Program-made: the position numbers and the translations under genes
The notes under the pieces: model-generated
The model's database searches: none
Told to the model about the DNA's origin: nothing
What the model saw: only the letters and a program-made list of their open reading frames with translations
Shown: positions 1-7,641 of the stretch, one piece after another
How positions within the stretch are numbered: position 1 is the first letter of the stretch
Layout: every line of letters starts with the position of its first letter
Virus record (IMG/VR): IMGVR_UViG_3300031758_000223
Coordinates: 1-37,228 of that record
Origin: a virus
Direction: 5' to 3' (one strand)
Length of the DNA stretch: 37,228 bases

Positions 1-145
1 GCTTCTAGAGGGTGCAGTGCTGGCGTGCCAAACGGGATTTCAATCTCTTGACCCTTGTACACCATTATTCTTCCACCGGAACTGGTTGTTGATGCAGTCG
101 GCTCAGGTACTTTTGGCGGAGCGGGTGCTTCGGCCGCTGGCTTCT
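1..145. repeat. Left copy of 145-bp terminal direct repeat
   Basis: Bases 1-145 match bases 37084-37228, with one difference (G at 19, C at 37102). The repeat lies inside an open reading frame that continues in frame across the join, so it is most simply the overlap of a circular assembly and not a T7-style terminal repeat. The unit genome is 37,083 bp. In the minus-strand protein the mismatch changes GCA (Ala) to GGA (Gly). Confidence 0.95.
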
Positions 146-2420
146 GTCGTCCGGTTCCACGCGTCGTGGTATCAGAAGGACGTGTGGGCTCAACCGGCGT
201 TGACCTTACAGATGCAGACGGTGCCTCGGGCAGGACGGAAGAAGTCATCTGGCTTTCTGGAATCTGAGTCGCCTCCGTAACGGCCTCTCGTGCAGAAACG
301 ACGACTTCCTGGGCGGTCTGGGGAGCAGGGGCGGAAGCGGCTTCTGCGGCACGCTGGGCCTGACGCTCCCTCTTGGCCGTAAACCAAGACGGATTGCTTT
401 GTCCGGCAGCAGCACGTGCCTGTTCAGTCTCTGACAACGCTTCGGTAACGCCAGTAGTTGGTGCCTGTTGAGCCGCCTCATCTGCCGCCTTCTGCGCAGC
501 CTCCTTGGCCGCCTTGCGCTCCTCCGCCTTCTTTGCCCTATCCAGGCGCTTGCGCTCTGCATCCTTGGCACGCGACTCCACCTTGCGGGCTTCGAGTTCC
601 TCGGGCGTCAGATCGGCTCGACGAGTAGGAGTACGAAGTTCGGGATTCTGGCGAGCGGCCCTGCTGTTTGGCGAACGCTCCGCCGCCCTACGGGCCGCAT
701 CGTCCGCTGCCTGACGGCGGGCCTGGAACTCAGGGCCGAACAAACTGCCAAGGTCGCCCTCGGGTGCCGCCGCCGCCGGGGGCCTGGGCGTCGGAGTGGG
801 AATCTGAGCGGTCGCCTCTTGAATGCCCTCGCTGACGTCCTGGAACAGGGCTTTCAGCGACCTGCCAACCTCGGTGGTCGGCTCCGGGCGATCAGGACCC
901 AACTGCAAGACAGGCCTCGACGACGCTGCAGGGGGGGCAGTGGGGGGCGGGGTGGTCTGTGCCGGAGGCGGCGTGGTCCGCTGGGTCTGCGGCTCGGGCG
1001 CACGAGGAGCACGTGCCTCGGGGATTACCTGCGTGGTCTGGGCCGGAGGAGGAGTTGTCTGTGCCGGTGGCAGAGTCTCATCCCCCCAACGAGACGCTGT
1101 TGGCTTGGGCGCATCGCGCATCCAATCACTGATGTCGGCGGCTTCCTCCAACTCCTCTGTCGTGACATCCGCCGAGTACCTCGGAGCCTCGACCGTCTCC
1201 TCAATGTCAAAGCCCGTACGCGTGAAGGCGTCGTCGCCAGCCTCGTTCACGACGTTGCCGACACGGCCGGGGCCGAACAGATCGGTGACGTCCTCGGGCT
1301 CAAAGTCAAGAATGTCCTCGGCGTCGATCTGCTCAGTAGCGCGGATGCGATCGGTCCTGGTTCCTTGCCATGTATGGCTCCTGCCACCGGCCTTGGGTGG
1401 CTTGACAGTTGCTACGCCTTCACGCAGTTGCCGGTACTGGAACGGCGTAACCATCTCGTCGATCTTCGACGCCACAGCCTTGATCTTCTGGCCGCCAGGG
1501 ATTCTGTCGACGACGCGCTGACCAACCTGCGAAGCAATCCGGCTTCCGCCAGAGGCGATCTGGCCACCGACGGCGCGCCCACTGATGCCCGCGATTCCAG
1601 CACCACGTACGGTTGTTCGAGCAGCGGTTTCGCCCACCAAGGCACCGATGGTTCGCGTGATGCCCGGGGTTGAAGCGCGTAGTCCGGTGGTGGCTGCCCG
1701 TGACGCGCCAGCCGTAAAAATGTCGGCAATCGTGAGAACGGTATTGGTCGCTGCCTCCATCGGTCCGGCAACCCGAAGGTTCGGGTTCTGCCCAAACAAC
1801 CTGCCAACCTCGTTGACAAGCGGGTTGGTGAACGTCGCAGCCATGCTCTCCGCCGACTGATACGCAATGTTGTGAGCGCCCTTCACAACCTTCGTGGCGG
1901 CCCTATCAATCTTGTCGATTGCGCCAGCAATCTGCTTATTTGGCCACGATTCCTGCCAAGGCGTAATCTTCTCAGGTTCCTTTGTCGCTGCCAACTTTGT
2001 TGGTGTCGGAACCAGCGACTGCGTTCCCGGTCCGATCCTTGTTGAAACTCCGCGGATCATGGCATTATCGCCCAGGGGGCCGGTCTCGGGGGCAGTTACC
2101 CCTGTAGCCGGAGGATTACCTGTCGAGCCCGTACCAGTCTCACCGGTGCGGGTTGCGTTCAGCGCGGCGCGGCGGCGTGCTCCGGCCTGAATATCGCCAG
2201 GGGTATAGAACCCGACGCGTGTGACTCCACCCGTCTGGAACTTTTGACGGAGAGCCTTGCGGTCTACCGTCTTACCCTGCGCCTCTAGTTCGGCTGCTCG
2301 GGTCTGGACGTAGTACCTGGTGCGCGCTTCTTCCGGAGCAAGGTCCGGGTTTGCTTGAACGAACGCAATGCGCTCGTCAATCCGTCTTTGTTCCTCCGGA
2401 GTGCGTGGTTTCTTCGCCAT
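1..2420 (-). CDS. Junction-spanning large virion-region protein, N-terminal part (about 806 of 1126 aa)
   Basis: This minus-strand frame opens at ATG 2418-2420, 39 bp after the terminase stop, with an AGGA-type ribosome site 8 nt upstream. It has no stop down to base 1. Joined at the terminal repeat it continues in the same frame to a stop at 36123, giving about 1126 codons. The protein begins MAKKPRTPEEQRRIDERIAF. A GTR/TGE-rich linker follows, then an Ala/Gly-rich stretch, an acidic segment (EDILDFEPEDVTDLF), a Pro/Thr-rich region repeating TTPPPAQTT, and a Lys/Arg/Ala/Glu-rich probable coiled coil (KAEERKAAKEAAQKAADE). I recognise no enzymatic motif. It lies between terminase and portal in the late operon, so a virion or ejection role is inferred. 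Any annotation that treats the contig as linear will split this gene. Confidence 0.85.
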   Translation of the reverse strand, partial: MAKKPRTPEEQRRIDERIAFVQANPDLAPEEARTRYYVQTRAAELEAQGKTVDRKALRQKFQTGGVTRVGFYTPGDIQAGARRRAALNATRTGETGTGSTGNPPATGVTAPETGPLGDNAMIRGVSTRIGPGTQSLVPTPTKLAATKEPEKITPWQESWPNKQIAGAIDKIDRAATKVVKGAHNIAYQSAESMAATFTNPLVNEVGRLFGQNPNLRVAGPMEAATNTVLTIADIFTAGASRAATTGLRASTPGITRTIGALVGETAARTTVRGAGIAGISGRAVGGQIASGGSRIASQVGQRVVDRIPGGQKIKAVASKIDEMVTPFQYRQLREGVATVKPPKAGGRSHTWQGTRTDRIRATEQIDAEDILDFEPEDVTDLFGPGRVGNVVNEAGDDAFTRTGFDIEETVEAPRYSADVTTEELEEAADISDWMRDAPKPTASRWGDETLPPAQTTPPPAQTTQVIPEARAPRAPEPQTQRTTPPPAQTTPPPTAPPAASSRPVLQLGPDRPEPTTEVGRSLKALFQDVSEGIQEATAQIPTPTPRPPAAAAPEGDLGSLFGPEFQARRQAADDAARRAAERSPNSRAARQNPELRTPTRRADLTPEELEARKVESRAKDAERKRLDRAKKAEERKAAKEAAQKAADEAAQQAPTTGVTEALSETEQARAAAGQSNPSWFTAKRERQAQRAAEAASAPAPQTAQEVVVSAREAVTEATQIPESQMTSSVLPEAPSASVRSTPVEPTRPSDTTTRGTGRQKPAAEAPAPPKVPEPTASTTSSGGRIMVYKGQEIEIPFGTPALHPLE

Positions 2421-2459
2421 CCCCGTCCTGCGCTTAGGTTGCGCGCAGAAAGTAGCACA

Positions 2460-4430
2460 TCACGATGCTAACCACGACGGTCGCCACATGCGCGGGGGTG
2501 CGTGCGTGGGTCTCAACTGCGGCATGTGCAGTTCCGCGAACCAGTGCGCCATGACCAAGTCGGTGCCGTTCTTCTTTCCACGGGTCCACGTAGCCATCTC
2601 GTCGATGAAGGCGAGCGTCTTCCAGTTGTCACGCATCGTCGGCAACCGGACTTGACCGGTGCGCCACAGCGGGGGAAGCAGAGCCTCGATTCCCAGGTTC
2701 TCGTCCAACTTGTTCCTGCCCGTGTGGTGGGCGATCACATTCACGCCACGCTTTGCCTGCCACCTACGGACGAAGTCGTGGGCTAGTAGAAACCGCTGGG
2801 CTGCGTTGACCTCGACCACCCAGTGGGTGATCTTGCAGCCCATGTCGTCGGACCGGGTCTGCCAGTCCTCCATCAGACCCCAGTACGAACCGGTGCCCGT
2901 GTCGTACCCAAGAAGTTCCTCGGCGGTCAACTTGCACCGCTCGACGTCAATTAGGTACCGCAGGTTCGTCTCCGGTTGATACACCCACCACTGGACGGCC
3001 CAGAACATTGTCGGGGAGGGGTCGACCGTGGCAATGGAGATCAGTGGCTGCGCCAGACCCGGCGGCAGATAGCCAGGACGGCGATGCTGGTCAATGCACC
3101 CAGGGTAAAGAACGCCGTCGTTGCCCATTCCCCCAGTTGCCCACGTCCTCTCAATGAGGTAGTGACCATCCGCCATGTCCTGCTGCTGATAGACCACCTC
3201 GAACTTCGACGGCGAGTTGTGCCGGATGTAGGAAAGGTCCTTCCAAGAGAGTCGAAACGGTTCCAAGAGGGGGCCGTTTGGCCACGGAGCCGCATCTTGT
3301 CTTCGTGATTTGGGTCCATCATCCAACTCCTCGTAGTAGGCCTTGTACACCATGTGGTGGTACTTACTGTGTTTGATCGGCTCGACGTTCTCGGAGATAT
3401 CCAGGACATCGTTTCCGTCGTACTCCTCGACTTCTTCGTAGGAGATCTTGGAAAGGCAGTGGGCATACAGGTCGCCCGGTCCGAGGCGCTGACCAATGAC
3501 GGCGAGTAGGCCGCCCGGATCAACGCGGGCCTCGGCCATGGAGTCCCAGCGCTCGATCAACTTGTCGCGGGCTACCGATTCCTTGGAGTTCTCCGGACCG
3601 GCGACGTCGTCAAAGAGACACAGTTCTGCACGGTGTCCGATGAACTCGGACTCGATGCCGTAGGCCGAAACGGTGGGCTCCTTGTTGTCGAGCCCCATGT
3701 TCCCCTGCTGCTCGACGATGAACTCCTCGGCGCGCCACAGGGCTCCCTGGTTCTGCGGCTTGAACCTTCCGTAGTCCAGCGACAGGCAGGCTTCGGCGTT
3801 GATGGCCAGTCCACGAGCCACCATCTCCGGGTCCGGGTGCATAGGGACGGTGCGCTCAAGGGTGTCCCTGATTCGACGGCTGTACATCTTCGCCAAAGTC
3901 TGGCTGATCGATCCGATCATCACGCGGATAGCCCGGTTGCGGACAATGCACCACACGGCTACGTCGTGGAAGAGGGTGGACTTGCCCACGCCAGGCGGGC
4001 AGTTGAGAACGAGGAACTGCTTCTCTGGATGCTCCAACCATTCGACGATCTTGTAGGCGGCATCAACCTGCCAGGGAGAGGGGACTCTTCCTAGGTAGAC
4101 AGTCCTGAAGTAGTCAAAGTCTTCAAGTCCTCGTTGTGCTCGCGCCGACAGGCGCGAAGTTGGTATTACGGGGGGCATGTCCGGCGAAAGTGCGCGGTCC
4201 CTCGCAACCTTCGACGAGCCACCCCCATCCAGGATGGCGGCCTTTGCCCCGAGGACTTTGGCTGCCTCGATCTCGGCGCTGGTCTGGTCTGCCCGTGCGC
4301 GCCACTTCAGCGCTGTGTTGTACGCAATGCCACCCATACGGGCGGCTTCTCTCAGCGTTGTGCCCGACTGCAGCGCCTGCCAGAACAGTGCGCGGTCTTC
4401 TGCGGAAACCGTACGTCTTCCCTTTGGCAT
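2460..4430 (-). CDS. terL: Terminase large subunit with N-terminal HTH
   Basis: This is the 656-aa DNA-packaging motor, which cuts concatemeric DNA and translocates it through the portal. The ATPase domain has Walker A CPPGVGKST (about 144-152) and Walker B LCLFDD (about 270-275). The RNase-H-like nuclease domain shows the expected acidic residues: D470 in IATVDPS, E540 in WVVEVNAAQ and D624 in NGTDLVMAHWF. The first 60 residues form a helix-turn-helix-like segment (TTLREAARMGGIAYNTALKW), of the kind often found in small terminase subunits. No separate small terminase is obvious, so the DNA-recognition function may be fused here (inference). The ATG at 4430 has no strong ribosome site but gives the whole HTH. 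It is the first gene of the late operon, downstream of a 485-bp structured gap. Confidence 0.95.
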   Translation of the reverse strand: MPKGRRTVSAEDRALFWQALQSGTTLREAARMGGIAYNTALKWRARADQTSAEIEAAKVLGAKAAILDGGGSSKVARDRALSPDMPPVIPTSRLSARAQRGLEDFDYFRTVYLGRVPSPWQVDAAYKIVEWLEHPEKQFLVLNCPPGVGKSTLFHDVAVWCIVRNRAIRVMIGSISQTLAKMYSRRIRDTLERTVPMHPDPEMVARGLAINAEACLSLDYGRFKPQNQGALWRAEEFIVEQQGNMGLDNKEPTVSAYGIESEFIGHRAELCLFDDVAGPENSKESVARDKLIERWDSMAEARVDPGGLLAVIGQRLGPGDLYAHCLSKISYEEVEEYDGNDVLDISENVEPIKHSKYHHMVYKAYYEELDDGPKSRRQDAAPWPNGPLLEPFRLSWKDLSYIRHNSPSKFEVVYQQQDMADGHYLIERTWATGGMGNDGVLYPGCIDQHRRPGYLPPGLAQPLISIATVDPSPTMFWAVQWWVYQPETNLRYLIDVERCKLTAEELLGYDTGTGSYWGLMEDWQTRSDDMGCKITHWVVEVNAAQRFLLAHDFVRRWQAKRGVNVIAHHTGRNKLDENLGIEALLPPLWRTGQVRLPTMRDNWKTLAFIDEMATWTRGKKNGTDLVMAHWFAELHMPQLRPTHAPPRMWRPSWLAS

Positions 4431-4530
4431 GTGCGTTGAAATCGTACACGCGTGCTGCTATCCTGCGCGCACAACGAAGTTGTGACCGTCGGGATGACGG
4501 GCACCGGCCGCGCTGGACCCCGGATGAAAT

Positions 4531-4586
4531 GACAATGGGCCGGGAATGCGCTACGTGACCGGAAACGGGGTTCGTTCCCCATTGTC
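4531..4586. repeat. 9-bp inverted repeat with nested hairpin in terminase leader
   Basis: GACAATGGG (4531-4539) is the exact reverse complement of CCCATTGTC (4578-4586). Between them GGGG-TTCGTT-CCCC (4567-4580) forms an alternative hairpin sharing the C-run, so two exclusive folds are possible. It lies about 100-155 nt upstream of the terminase start, inside the inferred late leader. It is 56 nt across, too short for a tRNA. Confidence 0.6.
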
Positions 4587-4609
4587 AAACAGAGCCGCTC
4601 TTGGGCAGA

Positions 4610-4638
4610 GCGATACTCACGGGGAACAACAACAGCAA
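4610..4638 (-). promoter_or_regulatory. Candidate late promoter for the virion operon
   Basis: On the minus strand TTGCTG (4633-4638), a 17-bp spacer and TATCGC (4610-4615) resemble the early-region promoter TTGCAA-17-TATCGT. It would start transcription near 4603, about 170 nt before terminase. Neither hexamer is a strong consensus match, so this is tentative. Confidence 0.35.
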
Positions 4639-4824
4639 TGACGGGTGTCGGCTAGAAGACTGGCTACGGCCACCCGCTACTTCGGGTAGCAAAGCGTGGG
4701 GGGAGGCCCACATATCCCTTTTTCTGGTGGCCGAATGCCATCTTGAGTCACATTTGTACGTGTGTCTTATACACACATGTCGAGGAACGCTAGTTACTGT
4801 AGATCGGTGCCGGTGCCGCGGCAG

Positions 4825-4848
4825 ACCCCCGTCCGTTAGGACGGGGGT
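4825..4848. terminator. 10-bp perfect hairpin, terminator-like
   Basis: ACCCCCGTCC (4825-4834) and GGACGGGGGT (4839-4848) pair perfectly around a GTTA loop. There is no U-tract on either side, which is common for actinobacterial terminators. It lies about 70 nt beyond the stop of the last early gene and directly abuts a second hairpin. Confidence 0.6.
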
Positions 4849-4890
4849 AGTGGGCTAGGTCGCTCCGTGGCTCACTCAACCTAGCCCACT
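4849..4890. terminator. 12-bp perfect hairpin abutting the first, terminator-like
   Basis: AGTGGGCTAGGT (4849-4860) pairs perfectly with ACCTAGCCCACT (4879-4890), with an 18-nt loop. On the minus strand it begins 26 nt after the stop of the gene ending at 4916, and no base separates it from the 4825-4848 hairpin. The tandem arrangement suggests termination of the early operon or protection of the transcript's 3' end. Confidence 0.6.
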
Positions 4891-4915
4891 TGCCCGCTTT
4901 CCTGTCTCCGGCTGC

Positions 4916-5263
4916 CTAGCCCTGTTCTGCTGCGAGAACTGCTGCTAGGTACGCCTGCTGCAACTTCACTGTCTTCGTCGTGTCCTTCACGGCTTCGGTC
5001 TTCCAAAGGTTACGCACCTTCGGTTCTCCGTCGTCGGTCTGGTAGTGCTGGGTTCCGACGATCTCTACGAGTAGGTGGGTGGAGTAGGTCACTCCACGAC
5101 CCCTATCTGCGGTAATCGCCAAAACCTCGTCACCGGCCTCGGCGACTCCAGCACCGACGGCGAGTGCGTAGGCTTTCTGGGTGATTGTCTCACCGTCTGC
5201 CGTCTTGCCACTCTTCGTACCGTGCTGTTGCCACCGGAACCCTCTACCGAGGATCAGTGCCAT
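4916..5263 (-). CDS. Small early protein of unknown function (115 aa)
   Basis: Not recognised. The ATG at 5261-5263 is chosen because GGAGA precedes it by 6-7 nt. The frame is open further upstream, but that stretch is the promoter and palindrome island. The protein starts MALILGRGFRWQQHG and contains a likely beta-rich middle (DEVLAITADRGRGVTYSTHL, VEIVGTQHYQTDDGEPKVR) and an Ala/Lys-rich C-terminal helix. It has no Cys, no membrane segment and no catalytic motif. It is the last gene of the early half and has its own promoter, with two LexA-like palindromes upstream. The isolated promoter suggests separately timed expression (inference). Confidence 0.75.
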   Translation of the reverse strand: MALILGRGFRWQQHGTKSGKTADGETITQKAYALAVGAGVAEAGDEVLAITADRGRGVTYSTHLLVEIVGTQHYQTDDGEPKVRNLWKTEAVKDTTKTVKLQQAYLAAVLAAEQG

Positions 5264-5323
5264 TGCTGTCTCCGTTTCTGCCACGGAGTAGCCGTCGGGG
5301 ACTGTCCCCAACGGCGTCCCCCC

Positions 5324-5352
5324 ACCATAAGCCGTCCGAAGCCGTCCGTCAA
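5324..5352 (-). promoter_or_regulatory. Early promoter, island A
   Basis: On the minus strand TTGACG (5347-5352), a 17-bp spacer and TATGGT (5324-5329) match the sigma70/SigA consensus well. The core TTGACGGACGG and a TGG-rich -10 recur in islands B and C. It would start transcription about 50 nt before the gene at 5263. Confidence 0.7.
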
Positions 5353-5353
5353 A

Positions 5354-5367
5354 CGAACACCTGTTCG
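5354..5367. promoter_or_regulatory. LexA/SOS-box-like palindrome, copy 1
   Basis: CGAACACCTGTTCG is a 6+2+6 perfect palindrome matching the actinobacterial LexA core CGAAC-N4-GTTCG. One base separates it from the -35 of the island A promoter. The binding protein is inferred and could instead be a phage regulator. Confidence 0.65.
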
Positions 5368-5368
5368 G

Positions 5369-5382
5369 CGAACACCTGTTCG
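5369..5382. promoter_or_regulatory. LexA/SOS-box-like palindrome, copy 2
   Basis: A second identical 14-bp palindrome lies 1 bp from copy 1, a centre-to-centre distance of 15 bp. Tandem boxes of this kind suggest paired operator occupancy. Confidence 0.65.
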
Positions 5383-5459
5383 CCACTTAGCCCCTGAGGG
5401 CCCAGAGTAGCCCTGATAGCGGTCGCGGCGGTAGCCCTTAGTAGCACCTTTGGCGGTAG

Positions 5460-5490
5460 CACCGGTAGGGGTTGCTAGCCCCCACCGGTG
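5460..5490. terminator. Hairpin after the 5498-5554 mini-ORF
   Basis: CACCGGT-A-GGGG (5460-5471) pairs with CCCC-C-ACCGGTG (5479-5490): an 11-bp stem with one mismatch and a 7-nt loop. It lies just downstream, on the minus strand, of the 18-aa ORF and has no U-tract. Confidence 0.5.
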
Positions 5491-5497
5491 CCATTAC

Positions 5498-5554
5498 TCA
5501 CCAGAAGTGAACGATGAGCCAGACGATGGCGATCCATATGCCGATGGTCGCCAT
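5498..5554 (-). CDS. Possible 18-aa hydrophobic peptide
   Basis: The ATG at 5552-5554 begins 7 nt after the stop of the gene ending at 5562. It encodes MATIGIWIAIVWLIVHFW and ends with TGA at 5498-5500. The composition is that of a single membrane-spanning helix with four Trp residues. A strong hairpin follows 7 nt later. The ribosome site is weak (GCGGA, 4 nt from the ATG), so translation is unproven. It could be a membrane micropeptide or chance. Confidence 0.35.
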   Translation of the reverse strand: MATIGIWIAIVWLIVHFW

Positions 5555-5561
5555 AGTTCCG

Positions 5562-6212
5562 CTACTCACTGAGCAACGCTTCACGGTCGATGCCCAGCGC
5601 CTCCATAAACTCATCGTCTTCGGCAATCTCTTGGAGCATGGCACGGTAGAGGTGCTTGTGCTGCTTGCTGCCGATGACTGGCATCATGTACGCCTTGAGT
5701 AGGGCGATGATGAGTTCGCCTTCCTCCTCTGACTTGGGCTCTGGTGGGTCTTGCGAGTAGTCACAGCGCCTGAACCCGTCAGCGTCGCTGATGCTCAAGC
5801 CGTCGTTGTCTACCCAGCCGTGCCACAGAGTGCCATCGGAGAGTGTCGTACGGATGATGTACCCAGTGGGCTCTAGCAACTTGTGGAACGCAGTGGTAGC
5901 CCGTGGGTCGCCAAGCATCTCCATCAGTAGTTCGTGCCGGTCAGGAGTAGCCAGAGGGCGTACGGTCGCTGGGGACAGTGACTCGTCTGCGTGGTCTCTG
6001 GGCTCAAACAGAGCAACCCTGTTCTCGCCCTCTTCTGGGTGTCCCTTGATCACTACCCACAGAGAGTGGGCGTACTCATCGTGCCTGCCGAACTCCTCAA
6101 TGAGAGACCCGAATACACCCTTGTGGTGCTCTGCCGCCTCGTCCTTGAGTTGCTGGTGTGCGCCGTCAAGCACATCACGCAGCGAGTCCATTAGTTCCTT
6201 GTCTGTGTCCAT
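5562..6212 (-). CDS. Acidic early protein of unknown function (216 aa)
   Basis: Not recognised. The second of two in-frame ATGs (6210-6212) is chosen because GGAGGAC sits 4 nt before it; the first ATG overlaps that ribosome site. The protein is acidic, with a helical N-terminus (KELMDSLRDVLDGAHQQLKD), a central beta-rich part containing TLWHGWVDNDGLSISDADGF, and an acidic helical C-terminus (EIAEDDEFMEALGIDREALL). It has no membrane segment or metal motif. It follows the VWA gene by 17 nt, in the same orientation as the MoxR-VWA pair, so it may belong to that system (inference). Confidence 0.8.
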   Translation of the reverse strand: MDTDKELMDSLRDVLDGAHQQLKDEAAEHHKGVFGSLIEEFGRHDEYAHSLWVVIKGHPEEGENRVALFEPRDHADESLSPATVRPLATPDRHELLMEMLGDPRATTAFHKLLEPTGYIIRTTLSDGTLWHGWVDNDGLSISDADGFRRCDYSQDPPEPKSEEEGELIIALLKAYMMPVIGSKQHKHLYRAMLQEIAEDDEFMEALGIDREALLSE

Positions 6213-6229
6213 GTTGTCCTCCATGTTGG

Positions 6230-7639
6230 TTACCGTGTCTTTCCCTGTAGGCGCTTGACCAGCCTGATGGCTGATGGCGCGTCTTCCGCCACAAGTACGC
6301 CGTACTTCTGGCAGATTTGCTTGACCTCACGGCGCAGTTCTGCGCTTGATGAGTCGTACTTGCCCGTCACTTGTCCGTCAGAAACCCAGATGACTGGGCT
6401 GCTGCTGGAGTAGCGCAGGTTCCTGATTGCCCACATAAGGGCTGGCCCGTCTACGCCGTTACCGCCTGGGAAGTCAGGTAGGTGCCTGACTCGCTGGTTG
6501 CGCTTGGCTACCACCCAAGCATTGGGCGTAGTGGGGCTGCGGTCTGACGAGTAAGCGAAGACTGTGGCACCAGCACACACGCTGATGAGTTGGTCTAGTT
6601 GCTCGTCGTCCCAGCCCATTGAGCCTGAGCAGTCCAGCACCACGACGGCACCAAGCGACCTAGTTCGGCGCGTAAACATACGCCTCTCTGGGTCAGTCAC
6701 GAGCCTGTCGATGTAGCGTGGATGCTTGCCCTCGTTAGAGCGCACTGTACGCCTACCCAACTTGCCGGTATGGCTTACCGTCAGTTGAGGCTTGGCAACA
6801 ATGAGCGTCTCCCATCTATCGCTGTGAACGATGCTGGCTACACGCTGTGGTACCTCTGGCTTCTCCTTGCGCTCCTGCTCAGTGCGCCGTTCGTCGGCGT
6901 ACCTAGCAGCCCAAGAAGCCAGACTCTCTGAGTACATATCTAGTTCACGGGCTAGCCTGTTGAACTCCTTGATGCCCTCTCTGCGCTCCCATCTGTGCTT
7001 GGGCTTGTTCATATGCTCCAAGCGCTTGATGTTGTCGATGCCCAGCCTGTAACCAGTCAGCCGCTCTGAGTGCCTGCTCAGAATGCTGGTCAAGCGCTCT
7101 GCGACAGTCTCGTACTCAGTACCTTTGTGGTGCTGTCTTACTGCCTCAAGCACGCTGGATACGAACTCCTCATCAGTGGACATAGACAGTAGGTCGACCA
7201 TCGCCGCCTTGCTGCCACTGCCCGTAGTGATAAAGGCGTTCAGGGCATTGGTGAACTGGACACCTGAGAGCACATCAGTAGTCAGCCCATCGCCGAATGC
7301 GTGCCGGTAAGCACCAGCAGCAGCAGCCCTAGAAGCAGCCCTGATTGTGGTGGCTGGTAGCCCCAACTTACGCGCCTTGTCGCCCACATCTGGTAGTGCG
7401 AACCTAGACAGAGACAAGCCGAAGCGACGCAACTTGCGTGCCAACGGTGTGTTCTCCGTAGGAGCGTTGATGGTGTGGCTGCCCTTGCTTGAGTAAGCAA
7501 TAGATACGCCAAACAGGTCGTAAGCAGGCTCGCCGTGCTTGTACTTAGCGTGAGCCAAGTCAGCGCGTGAACCTATGAGTTCCGGCATAGCGTGGCTCTT
7601 CCCAGAGCCACGCTTGCCAGCCTTGTTCGTTGGTGCCAT
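6230..7639 (-). CDS. VWA-domain protein, partner of the MoxR-type ATPase (469 aa)
   Basis: The C-terminal third is a von Willebrand A fold. Its MIDAS metal site reads VVLDCSGSMG (about 334-342), with later DGPALMWAIRNL and VIWVSDGQVTG supplying the usual Thr/Asp region. The first 300 residues are helical and charged, with no motif I recognise. The gene starts 2 nt after the ATPase stop, with GGAG 9 nt upstream, so the two are translationally coupled. MoxR AAA+/VWA pairs are known as chaperone or metal-insertion machines, including CobS/CobT-type chelatase parts, in which the VWA protein binds the target and the ATPase remodels it. The substrate here is unknown. No porphyrin or cobalamin gene lies nearby, so a chelatase role is not supported. 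Confidence 0.85.
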   Translation of the reverse strand: MAPTNKAGKRGSGKSHAMPELIGSRADLAHAKYKHGEPAYDLFGVSIAYSSKGSHTINAPTENTPLARKLRRFGLSLSRFALPDVGDKARKLGLPATTIRAASRAAAAGAYRHAFGDGLTTDVLSGVQFTNALNAFITTGSGSKAAMVDLLSMSTDEEFVSSVLEAVRQHHKGTEYETVAERLTSILSRHSERLTGYRLGIDNIKRLEHMNKPKHRWERREGIKEFNRLARELDMYSESLASWAARYADERRTEQERKEKPEVPQRVASIVHSDRWETLIVAKPQLTVSHTGKLGRRTVRSNEGKHPRYIDRLVTDPERRMFTRRTRSLGAVVVLDCSGSMGWDDEQLDQLISVCAGATVFAYSSDRSPTTPNAWVVAKRNQRVRHLPDFPGGNGVDGPALMWAIRNLRYSSSSPVIWVSDGQVTGKYDSSSAELRREVKQICQKYGVLVAEDAPSAIRLVKRLQGKTR

Positions 7640-7641
7640 AA

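Larger units (their letters stand above)
4431..4915. other. 485-bp gene-free region between early and late operons
   Basis: No convincing ORF on either strand. The region is rich in inverted repeats: CCGTC/GACGG near 4487, a 9-bp dyad 4531-4586 with a nested GGGG/CCCC hairpin 4567-4580, GCTAC/GTAGC 4676-4690, GTGTGT/ACACAC 4760-4776, and two adjacent perfect hairpins 4825-4890. It also holds a candidate minus-strand promoter at 4610-4638. It separates the last early gene (stop at 4916) from terminase (start at 4430), so it is the likely early terminator plus late promoter and leader. Confidence 0.7.

Noticed and set aside
1-145. T7-like physical terminal repeat
   Set aside because: It lies inside a single continuous gene, is short and carries a mismatch, so an assembly overlap of a circular or permuted genome is simpler.
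468-1673. Long plus-strand open frame (401 codons)
   Set aside because: It is the antisense shadow of the high-GC junction-spanning gene; it has no ribosome site, and its composition is Arg/Leu/Gly-rich.
4531-4586. tRNA-like arrangement (GACAATG/CATTGTC ends and a GGTTCGTTCC segment)
   Set aside because: Only 56 nt between ends, no anticodon arm, and the T-arm does not pair in register. Kept as a plain inverted repeat.
4760-4776. Resemblance to a transposon mosaic-end/adaptor sequence (TGTGTATAAGA on the minus strand)
   Set aside because: Only 11 contiguous bases match; the rest differs, and the match is part of a local GTGTGT/ACACAC hairpin.
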